A DNA stretch of 10,391 nt from an uncultured beta proteobacterium (GTDB taxonomy: Bacteria > Pseudomonadota > Gammaproteobacteria > Burkholderiales > Rhodocyclaceae). Both the position numbers and the translations under genes were made by a program. Every line of letters starts with the position of its first letter. Position 1 is the first letter of the stretch. Below are positions 1 to 6,106 of this stretch, in pieces. The notes under the pieces are model-generated. The model searched no databases. It saw only the letters and a list, made by a program, of their open reading frames with translations, and was not told the origin of the DNA. Where the stretch lies: positions 1-10,391 of the forward strand of contig CAIZHL010000186.1 in assembly GCA_903932755.1 (NCBI GenBank), read 5' to 3'.

Positions 1-419
1 AGGATGTCGGCCGCCTGCAGCAGCGGATAGCCGAGAAAGCCATAGGTCGTCAGGTCCTTGTGCGAGAGCTTTTCCTGCTGATCCTTGTAGGTCGGCACAC
101 GTTCCAGCCAGCCCAGCGGGGTCATCATCGACAGCAACAGGTGCAGTTCGGCATGCTCGGGCACCTTGGACTGGATGAAAATGGTCGCCTGCGAGGGATC
201 GACGCCGGCCGCCAGCCAGTCAATGACCATTTCGTAGGTGTTGTCGGTAATCGTGCCCGGCTCGTCATAGGCCGTCGTCAGCGCATGCCAGTCGGCGACA
301 AAGAAGAGGCAGGGATACTCGTGCTGGAGCTTGACCCAGTTGGCGAGTACGCCATGGTAGTGGCCGAGGTGGAGGCGCCCGGTGGGGCGCATGCCGGATA
401 GAACTTTTTCTGCGTACAT
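1..419 (-). CDS. trpS: Tryptophan--tRNA ligase, N-terminal part (runs off left edge)
   Basis: Cytoplasmic class I aminoacyl-tRNA synthetase that charges tRNA-Trp with tryptophan. Reading leftward from the ATG at 419-417, 139 codons are visible before the edge. The protein begins MYAEKVLSGMRPTGRLHLGH, and the HIGH-type ATP-binding signature is HLGH at residues 17-20. It continues through FFVADWHAL, FIQSKVPEHAE and GWLERVPTYKDQ, all typical of TrpS, to GYPLLQAADIL at the edge. The KMSKS loop and anticodon-binding part lie outside the window. The start follows the M50 gene's TGA by a single base, with no clear Shine-Dalgarno sequence, so translation is probably coupled to that gene. The family assignment is firm; only the length is unknown. 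Confidence 0.96.
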   Translation of the reverse strand, partial: MYAEKVLSGMRPTGRLHLGHYHGVLANWVKLQHEYPCLFFVADWHALTTAYDEPGTITDNTYEMVIDWLAAGVDPSQATIFIQSKVPEHAELHLLLSMMTPLGWLERVPTYKDQQEKLSHKDLTTYGFLGYPLLQAADI

Positions 420-420
420 G

Positions 421-1065
421 TCAAAAACCGAAAAGGGTTCGAATCAGGGTGTTAAACACCCGCAACAAGGGCCGCAGAATGGCATCCAGCCAGCCCAAAA
501 ACAACAATGCCAACAAAATGGGGAAGCCCCAGCGTTCCAGTTGCGAAAACTTCCATGCTGCTCTCTGCGGCAGCAGGCTCACCGCAATGCGCCCGCCGTC
601 GAGCGGTGGCAAAGGCAACAGATTCAGCACCATCAGGACGCCGTTGATGCTGATGCCGACCCGCGCCATCTCTTTCAAGGCTTCGGAATACATCATTTCA
701 GGGCTACCGATCGCCAACTTCAATACCAGCGCCCAGAACAGCGCCATGACCAAATTCGCCCCCGGGCCTGCCGCTGCGACCCAAAGCATGTCCTGCTTGG
801 GGCGACGCAGGTTGGAGAAATTCACCGGCACCGGCTTGGCCCAGCCGAACAACAGACCCCCGGCAGAAACCAGCAGGATCAGCGCCGGGACCAGCAGGGT
901 TCCCACCAAGTCCACGTGGCGCAGCGGATTCAGGCTGATACGCCCCATCTGCCACGCCGTCGGGTCGCCGAAATGCCTTGCCGCGTAGCCGTGCGCCGCC
1001 TCGTGCAGGGTGATGGCAAAGATGATCGGCAGGGCGGATATCGCCAGCGTCTGGATGAAATTCAT
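421..1065 (-). CDS. Site-2-protease-like M50 zinc metallopeptidase, membrane protein
   Basis: Predicted multi-pass inner-membrane zinc protease of the short M50 group without a PDZ domain (YwhC/Rip3-like). The 214-residue protein has the zinc-binding HExxH motif as HEAAH at residues 21-25, directly after a hydrophobic segment. AAGPGANL is at 98-105, and the third-ligand motif NLLPLPPLDGG is at 148-158 with the expected Asp156. Further hydrophobic stretches lie at about 55-73, 103-119 and 181-197. Members of this group cleave substrates within the membrane, but the substrate here is unknown. The start lies 27 bases after the yciO stop with no good ribosome site, and the stop is one base before trpS. 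This gene order (yciO, M50, trpS) recurs in betaproteobacteria as far as I recall, and suggests one transcript. Confidence 0.93.
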   Translation of the reverse strand: MNFIQTLAISALPIIFAITLHEAAHGYAARHFGDPTAWQMGRISLNPLRHVDLVGTLLVPALILLVSAGGLLFGWAKPVPVNFSNLRRPKQDMLWVAAAGPGANLVMALFWALVLKLAIGSPEMMYSEALKEMARVGISINGVLMVLNLLPLPPLDGGRIAVSLLPQRAAWKFSQLERWGFPILLALLFLGWLDAILRPLLRVFNTLIRTLFGF

Positions 1066-1092
1066 GGGAACCGCTGATTTTAACAGACCGGG

Positions 1093-1719
1093 TCATTCCA
1101 GCCCGAAAGGCTCAAGGGGTCCCTGACCGGCGCGCACCAGTTCCGGCTGTGTGCCGGTGAGGTTGATCACGGTCGTCATCGCCGTGCCGCACTGGCCGGC
1201 ATCGATCACCAGGTCGAGCAGCTTTTCAAGGTGTTGGCGGATTTCGTCGGCATCAGCCAGCGGCGCCTCGAAGCCTGGCAGGATCAGGGTAGAGGTAAGC
1301 AGCGGCTCATCCAGTTCTTCCAGCAGTGCCAGCGCCAACGGGTGGTCGGGTACCCGCAGCCCGATGGTCTTGCGCTTCGGATGCAGCAGGCGGCGCGGCA
1401 GTTCCCTGGTACCTTCGAGGATGAATGTATAGCTGCCCGGCGTGACGGCCTTCAGCAGGCGGTACTGGCTGTTGTCCACCCGGGCGTAAGTGGCAATCTC
1501 GGACAGGTCGCGACACATCAGGGTGAAATGATGCCGTTCATCGACGCCGCGAATGCTGCGGATGCGATCCAGCAACGGGGCGTAGCCCGCCACGCCCGCC
1601 AGCGAATAGGCGGCATCGGTGGGCAAGGCGATGAGGCCGCCGCTTCGCGCGATCTCGGCGGCCTGCTTGATCAGGCGCGGCTGCGGATGTTCGGGGTGGA
1701 TTTGAAATAACTGGGCCAT
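1093..1719 (-). CDS. yciO: YciO, threonylcarbamoyl-AMP synthase-like (Sua5/YciO/YrdC family)
   Basis: YrdC-fold protein of 208 residues that matches Escherichia coli YciO (about 206 residues) almost end to end from memory. Shared stretches include the N-terminus (MAQLFQIHPEHPQ here), PTDAAYSLAG at 33-42, FTLMCRDLSEIATYA at 65-79, TPGSYTFIL at 93-101 and RKTIGLRVP at 116-124. The related TsaC/Sua5 enzymes make threonylcarbamoyl-AMP for the t6A tRNA modification. YciO proteins form a separate branch whose cellular role is unsettled, so I do not assign t6A synthesis. It lies 83 bases after rnm; E. coli has the same rnm-yciO pair beside its trp operon. The sequence before the ATG is pyrimidine-rich (ccctcgcccttgc) with no Shine-Dalgarno sequence, but homology fixes this start. 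Confidence 0.93.
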   Translation of the reverse strand: MAQLFQIHPEHPQPRLIKQAAEIARSGGLIALPTDAAYSLAGVAGYAPLLDRIRSIRGVDERHHFTLMCRDLSEIATYARVDNSQYRLLKAVTPGSYTFILEGTRELPRRLLHPKRKTIGLRVPDHPLALALLEELDEPLLTSTLILPGFEAPLADADEIRQHLEKLLDLVIDAGQCGTAMTTVINLTGTQPELVRAGQGPLEPFGLE

Positions 1720-1802
1720 GCAAGGGCGAGGGACTGAAGACGAAGAGCGGAATTTTACCGGCCCTTTGCCCTACCGGCAGGAATGTCTTCAGTTTGGGGC
1801 GA
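1720..1802 (-). other. rnm-yciO intergenic region with two interleaved inverted repeats
   Basis: The 83-base gap contains a perfect 9-base inverted repeat: actgaagac at 1733-1741 and gtcttcagt at 1785-1793, with starts 52 bases apart. A second, imperfect pair (agggcgaggg at 1723-1732 and ccctttgccct at 1762-1772) is interleaved with it. A single RNA could therefore form one stem or the other, or a pseudoknot-like fold. The gap also holds a -10-like TAAAAT on the minus strand (1757-1752) with no convincing -35 at the right distance. The left half of the second pair covers the place where the yciO ribosome site should be. The repeats are seen directly; any regulatory role is inference. Confidence 0.4.
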
Positions 1803-2642
1803 TCAGAGCTGCGACCAGACCGGAGTCAGGTTTGGGGGCAAATCGGGCATTTTGCCCAGATCGATCCAGCTTTCGCCCGGACCGTGGAAATCCGAACCGC
1901 GCGAAGCAAGAAAGCCGAATTCATTCGCGACACGTGAGAACTCGCGCACCTCGTCATCTTTGTGCGCACCCGACAGTACTTCTATGCCGCGCCCGCCAAG
2001 GTCCTTGAAGGCAGCGAACATCTCCCGCAGTTCGGCTTTCGACAGCCGGTAGCGGCCCGGATGAGCGATGACCGCCGTACCGCCAGCGCCGACTATCCAG
2101 CGCAGCGCATCTTCCAAAGTGGCCCAGGAGTGCTCGACGTAGCCCGGCTTGCCTTTGGCCAGCCAGTGGTCGAACACCGATTTGACGTCCTTCACGTGGC
2201 CCTGCTCGACAATGTAGCGGGCGAAATGCGAGCGGCTGACCAGTGCCGGATTGCCGGCATGGCGCAGCGCACCTTCATAGGCGCCATGGATCCCCGCCTT
2301 GTCCAGTTCGGCCGCCATGCGCCCGGCACGCGCATCGCGGCCGCTCCTGACCCGGTACAAACCCTCCTGCAGTTCGGCATTTGCAGGATCGACGCCGAGC
2401 CCGAGGATATGCACGGTTTGATCATCACCCCAGGAAATGGATACCTCAACACCATCCACAAACGGCAAACCGATCTCATCTGCCATCGCCCGCGCTTCGG
2501 CCAGTCCGCCAAGTTCGTCGTGATCGGTCAGGGCGAGCAGTTCCACGCCGTTCTCTTGCGCGCGGCGGACGACCTCAGCCGGGCTCAGCAGGCCGTCAGA
2601 GACCGTCGAATGGCAGTGCAAATCAGCATTGAGTGGTTTCAT
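1803..2642 (-). CDS. rnm: PHP-domain RNase AM / 3',5'-nucleotide bisphosphate phosphatase
   Basis: Metal-dependent PHP-domain enzyme of 279 residues, like E. coli Rnm (YciV/TrpH). That enzyme is a 5'-3' exonuclease maturing rRNA 5' ends, and also removes phosphate from 3',5'-bisphosphate nucleotides such as pAp. The trinuclear metal-site motifs are all present: DLHCHS (His9, His11), LTDHDE (Asp40, His41), GVEVS (Glu66), TVHILG (His78), SRSHFARY (His139), AHPGRY (His194) and RGSDFHGP (Asp251, His253). The insertion between about residues 100 and 170 is typical of the YciV subgroup rather than of histidinol-phosphatase or polymerase PHP domains. The ATG overlaps the upstream hydrolase stop (ATGA at 2642-2639), indicating translational coupling, and GAGGAA lies about 11 bases ahead. 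The length and motif set look complete. Confidence 0.93.
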   Translation of the reverse strand: MKPLNADLHCHSTVSDGLLSPAEVVRRAQENGVELLALTDHDELGGLAEARAMADEIGLPFVDGVEVSISWGDDQTVHILGLGVDPANAELQEGLYRVRSGRDARAGRMAAELDKAGIHGAYEGALRHAGNPALVSRSHFARYIVEQGHVKDVKSVFDHWLAKGKPGYVEHSWATLEDALRWIVGAGGTAVIAHPGRYRLSKAELREMFAAFKDLGGRGIEVLSGAHKDDEVREFSRVANEFGFLASRGSDFHGPGESWIDLGKMPDLPPNLTPVWSQL

Positions 2643-3517
2643 GCGGTAAAAAATTCCTCGATCAATTGAGCCACCTGCTGCGGCTGGTCATGATGCAGAT
2701 TATGCCCGCAGTCCTGCACCGTGACCTCCCGCACATCCCGGAAGCAGGCCAGTCGGCTGCGATAGTCTTCGGAATCAAGTGCAAACAACTGCTTGAAAAT
2801 GAAGGAATCGGCGGCCGTCACCCAAAGCACCGGGGCGGTCACCCGCCGCCAGATCGACTTCGCCTCTTCGACGCGATAAATGGTTGGATTGACCCAGCGA
2901 TGATAGGGGTCGGCGGCCTGATGGATGCCTCCCGCCCCGTCGTCCTCGCCCATGAATCCGGCGAGGTAAGCCGCCTTCTCTGCAGACAGGCGCGGGTTCT
3001 CCTTCTGCAGCCTCGCCGCAAACGCGGTCCGGTCTGGATAGGAACGGAAGGTCGGCGTGTCGCGCAGCTGATCCAGCCAGTTGGCATAGCGCTCCGCTGC
3101 CTCGTCCGGCGCGTAAAGGCGCAGCCCCAAACCCTCGAGGTTGACCAGTTTCCGGATGCGGTCGGGCCGGATGCCGGCGTACAGGGTGCTGGCATTGCCG
3201 CCCAGACTGTGCCCGACCAGGCGCACCGGCTCCTGCGGAGAATAATGCAGGAGCAATGCGTCCAGGTCGGCAATGTAGTCGGGGAACCAGTAGACATCGT
3301 TGTTCCATTCCGACAGGCCGAAGCCGCGCCAATCGGGCGCCACGATGCGCCAATCCCCATCCATTGCATCGACCACGAACTGCCAGGAGGCGGACACGTC
3401 GCACCATCCGTGCAGCAGCACCAGCAGCGGTGCCGTTTCGCCGCCCCAGATGCGAACATGCGTGCGCCGGCCGCGTATCTGCAGGAATTCGGACTGACAG
3501 GTTTTCATGCTCCACAT
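2639..3517 (-). CDS. Alpha/beta-hydrolase, substrate unknown
   Basis: Soluble alpha/beta-hydrolase-fold protein of 292 residues. The oxyanion-hole HGW is at 36-38, followed by APDWRGFGLS at 60-69 (the usual DxRGxGxS element). The nucleophile elbow GHSLGG places the catalytic Ser at 104. The acid is probably Asp237 in VTAADSF, and the catalytic His is probably His272 in DCGHNLHHDQP. A cap-like region lies at about 130-225. There is no signal peptide. It could be an esterase, thioesterase or C-C hydrolase; sequence alone does not decide. It is tightly coupled downstream to rnm (ATGA overlap) and sits 47 bases after the RidA-like gene, so it could serve the aryl-CoA pathway or belong with rnm. 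The start is uncertain: ATG at 3517 or ATG at 3508 (MKTCQSE), neither with a well-spaced ribosome site. Confidence 0.9.
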   Translation of the reverse strand: MWSMKTCQSEFLQIRGRRTHVRIWGGETAPLLVLLHGWCDVSASWQFVVDAMDGDWRIVAPDWRGFGLSEWNNDVYWFPDYIADLDALLLHYSPQEPVRLVGHSLGGNASTLYAGIRPDRIRKLVNLEGLGLRLYAPDEAAERYANWLDQLRDTPTFRSYPDRTAFAARLQKENPRLSAEKAAYLAGFMGEDDGAGGIHQAADPYHRWVNPTIYRVEEAKSIWRRVTAPVLWVTAADSFIFKQLFALDSEDYRSRLACFRDVREVTVQDCGHNLHHDQPQQVAQLIEEFFTA

Positions 3518-3564
3518 CTTACCAGCGCAGTGCGACCCACCCGCTGTCGCGCCAGCCTCCCCGT

Positions 3565-4020
3565 TCAGTCGGGAATGATCGCCGTCGCTTCGATCTCGAC
3601 ACGGGCCGCATCTTCGATCAGCCCGGCCACCTGCACCGCCGTCATTGCCGGAAAATTGCGGCCGATGACCTCGCGATAGGCCTTGCCAAGCTGGGGATAG
3701 GCCGCAAGGTATTCGCGCTTGTCGAGCACGTACCAGGTCATGCGGATGATGTGCTCGGGCCGTCCGCCCGCCTCTGCCAGGACGGCGACGATGTTCTGCA
3801 GCGCCTGTTTGGCCTGCTCAGCAAAATCGCTCGTATGGAAGCGGCATTGGCTGTCCCAGCCGATCTGTCCGCCGACCACCACGGTCCGTCCGCGCGCCGC
3901 AATGCCATTCGAATAACCTTTGGGCGCAGCCCATCCGGCCGGTTGCAGTATCTGGATACCCGACTCGGGTATCACTTCATCATCGCCGATCTTCAACCGG
4001 TTCTCCTTGGCATGGTTCAT
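3565..4020 (-). CDS. RidA-like (YjgF/YER057c/UK114) protein without the catalytic Arg
   Basis: Rid-superfamily protein of 151 residues, somewhat longer than typical RidA (about 128). Conserved elements are GYSNGI at 35-40, [10 protein letters not shown] at 47-56, an [14 protein letters not shown] helix at 73-86 and the C-terminal VEIEATAII at 141-149. Classical RidA deaminates enamine/imine intermediates using an Arg in PARSxVEV. The aligned segment here is FPAMTAVQV, so that Arg is Met126. The acidic residue of the VEIEA strand (Glu142) is kept. This makes it a non-archetypal Rid member. Its ATG overlaps the acyl-CoA dehydrogenase stop (ATGA, 4020-4017), so the two are translated together. 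The context suggests handling of an amino- or imino-CoA intermediate, by analogy with Rid-family 2-aminomuconate deaminases; this is inference. Confidence 0.9.
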   Translation of the reverse strand: MNHAKENRLKIGDDEVIPESGIQILQPAGWAAPKGYSNGIAARGRTVVVGGQIGWDSQCRFHTSDFAEQAKQALQNIVAVLAEAGGRPEHIIRMTWYVLDKREYLAAYPQLGKAYREVIGRNFPAMTAVQVAGLIEDAARVEIEATAIIPD

Positions 4021-5210
4021 GGCGCGACGTTCGCAGAGGCTTCTTTGAGCAGTTCGCGGGCGATGATCAGTTTCTGCACTTCAGTGGCGCCTTCGTAAAT
4101 CCGCAGCGCACGGATGTCGCGATAGAGGCGCTCGACCGGCACCTCGCTGACGACGCCCAGCCCGCCGAAGATCTGCACGGCGGAATCGATTACCTGCTGC
4201 GCCGATTCGGTGGCCACCATCTTGGCCATCGCAGCCTCTTTTGTCACCGTCCGCCCCTGATCGCGCAGCCACGCCGCGCGATACACCAGCAGGGCGGAAG
4301 CATCGATGGCGGCGGCCATGTCGGCCAGTTTCGCCTGGGTCAGCTGGAAATCGGCCAGGGTATGGCCGAACATCTTGCGCATAGTAGCCCGCTGCACGGC
4401 CTCGTCGAGCGCACGCCGGGCGAAGCCCAGCGCGGCGGCGGCGACCGAGGTGCGGAAGATGTCCAGCGTGCGCATCGCCACCTTGAAACCCTGCCCCGCT
4501 TCGCCCAGGCGCTGACTGGCAGGAATCCTGCAGTGATTGAAACGCAGGCGCGCCAGCGGATGCGGCGCGATGACTTCGATGCGTTCGGCGATCTCCAGCC
4601 CCGGCGTACCCGCATCGACGATAAAGGCGCTGATGCCTCGCGCGCCGGGCGCTTCGCCGGTGCGGGCGAAGACCACGTAGAAATCGGCGATGCCGCCGTT
4701 GGATATCCAGGTTTTTTCGCCGTTGAGGACATAGCTGTCGCCGTCCGGGTGCGCGGCACAGCACATCGCCCCGACATCCGATCCGGCATCCGGTTCGGAC
4801 AGGGCGAAGGCGGCAATCGCCGAACCGGCGGCAACGCGCGGCAGGTAGTTGCGCTTCTGTGCGTCGGTGCCGTGCAAAGTAATGGCACCGCTGCCCAGGC
4901 CCTGCATGGCAAAAGCGAAGTCGGCCAGTCCGGAATGGCGCGCCAGTGTCTCGCGGATCAGGCAGATCGCGCGCGTGTCGATGGTCTCGGCACTGCCTCC
5001 CCAGTCCTTGCCACCGACAGCGTAGCGAACCCAGTTCGCGGCGCCCAGCTTGCGTACCAGGGCGACACAGGCGTCGTCGGTTTCCTGGCCTCGTGCATGC
5101 GGTACGTCATGGATGTTCTCGCATGCCCAGCGCTCCAGTTCGAGCGCCAGAGCCCGATGATGCGGCTCGAGGAAAGGCCAGTCGAGGTAGGAGGTGTCCG
5201 CCACGTTCAA
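4017..5210 (-). CDS. Acyl-CoA dehydrogenase family flavoprotein
   Basis: FAD-dependent dehydrogenase of 397 residues that should introduce an alpha-beta double bond into a CoA thioester. The helical N-domain is at about 1-130. The first family signature is [11 protein letters not shown] at 135-145, with [13 protein letters not shown] at 168-180. The C-terminal helical domain contains QIFGGLG at 346-352 and the catalytic base Glu373 in RIYEGATE. Length and motifs are normal for the family. The substrate is probably a cyclic or ring-opened CoA ester, given the adjacent aryl-CoA monooxygenase/reductase and crotonase. The start is unusual. The frame opens with TTG at 5210, overlapping the crotonase TGA as TTGA. 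An in-frame GTG at 5204 has the better spacing (9 bases) from GAAGG at 5218-5214, which would give 395 residues. Confidence 0.94.
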   Translation of the reverse strand: MNVADTSYLDWPFLEPHHRALALELERWACENIHDVPHARGQETDDACVALVRKLGAANWVRYAVGGKDWGGSAETIDTRAICLIRETLARHSGLADFAFAMQGLGSGAITLHGTDAQKRNYLPRVAAGSAIAAFALSEPDAGSDVGAMCCAAHPDGDSYVLNGEKTWISNGGIADFYVVFARTGEAPGARGISAFIVDAGTPGLEIAERIEVIAPHPLARLRFNHCRIPASQRLGEAGQGFKVAMRTLDIFRTSVAAAALGFARRALDEAVQRATMRKMFGHTLADFQLTQAKLADMAAAIDASALLVYRAAWLRDQGRTVTKEAAMAKMVATESAQQVIDSAVQIFGGLGVVSEVPVERLYRDIRALRIYEGATEVQKLIIARELLKEASANVAP

Positions 5211-6061
5211 TCGCCTTCGAACACTGGTTTCTGTTTGGCGACGAAGGCGTGGTAGGCGCGATGAAAGTCATTCGTCGCCATGCAGATTGCCTGTGCCTGG
5301 GCTTCGGCCTCGATGGCTTCGTCGACACCCATGTTCCATTCCTGCTGCAGCATCTTCTTGGTCATGCCGTGGGCGAAGGTCGGGCCGGCCGCCAGATCCT
5401 GCGCCAACTTGAGCGCCTCGGCATTCAGCGAATCGGGCTCGCACAGACGATTGAAGAAGCCCCAGCGTTCCCCCTCCTCGCCGCCCATGGCGCGGCCGGT
5501 CATCAGCAGTTCGCCGGCACGGCCCTGACCGATCATGCGCGGCAGCATGGCGCAGGCACCCATGTCGCAGCCGGCGAGCCCGACGCGCGAAAACAGGAAG
5601 GCAGTCTTCGAGCGTGCCGTGCCCAGGCGCATATCGGAACCCAGCGCGAGCAGAGCGCCGGCACCGGCGCAGATGCCATCGATGGCGGCGATGACAGGTT
5701 GCGGACAGGCGCGCATGGCCTTGATCACGTCACCCGTCATGCGCGTGAAAGCGAGCAGGCCCGGCATGTCGAGTTCGGTCAGCGGGCCGATGATGTCGTG
5801 CACGTCGCCGCCGGAACAGAAATTGCCGCCCTCGCCGCTCAGCACCACCGCCTTGACGTCGGAGGCGTAAACCAGATTACGGAACAGGTCGCGCAGTTCG
5901 GCGTAGGAATCGAAGGTCAGCGGATTCTTGCGTTCGGGACGATTGAGGCTGACCAGTGCCACGCTGCCCTCCATGCGATAGCTGAAGTGGCGCGCCTGAT
6001 AGGACGAGAGCTCCTGCCGGTTGCCCGGCAGCTGGTGGGGCTGGCCTGGAAGATGTTTCAT
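5207..6061 (-). CDS. Enoyl-CoA hydratase/isomerase (crotonase) family protein, variant active site
   Basis: Crotonase-fold protein of 284 residues with an N-terminal extension of about 25 residues before the domain starts ([13 protein letters not shown] at 34-46). The oxyanion-hole elements are FCSGGD at 81-86 and CAGAGA at 131-136. By alignment with rat enoyl-CoA hydratase from memory, the two catalytic Glu positions are Leu137 and Arg159. Asp166 in the GLAGCDMGA segment is a candidate acid/base instead. Simple hydration of a straight-chain enoyl-CoA is therefore not assured; isomerisation, C-C bond hydrolysis or a ring-specific hydration are alternatives. A good ribosome site, GAGGAA (6073-6068), lies 6 bases before the ATG. 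The gene starts 45 bases after the monooxygenase stop and overlaps the acyl-CoA dehydrogenase start. Confidence 0.93.
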   Translation of the reverse strand: MKHLPGQPHQLPGNRQELSSYQARHFSYRMEGSVALVSLNRPERKNPLTFDSYAELRDLFRNLVYASDVKAVVLSGEGGNFCSGGDVHDIIGPLTELDMPGLLAFTRMTGDVIKAMRACPQPVIAAIDGICAGAGALLALGSDMRLGTARSKTAFLFSRVGLAGCDMGACAMLPRMIGQGRAGELLMTGRAMGGEEGERWGFFNRLCEPDSLNAEALKLAQDLAAGPTFAHGMTKKMLQQEWNMGVDEAIEAEAQAQAICMATNDFHRAYHAFVAKQKPVFEGD

Positions 6062-6106
6062 GCGTCGTTCCTCTGTCTGCCTTGATCGATTATCCGCAGC
6101 CGGTGC

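Noticed and set aside
1077..1085. Extended -10-like TGTTAAAAT on the minus strand just before the M50 gene.
   Set aside because: No -35 match at the right distance, and the transcript would start within a few bases of the ATG. It may be chance, so it is not listed as a promoter.
2633..3679. A 348-codon plus-strand frame opposite the alpha/beta hydrolase.
   Set aside because: Antisense shadow: no domain, no promoter or ribosome site, and it runs across the ends of two real genes.
4946..6085. A 379-codon plus-strand frame opposite the acyl-CoA dehydrogenase and crotonase.
   Set aside because: Antisense shadow spanning the junction of two well-supported genes; low-complexity composition and no family resemblance.
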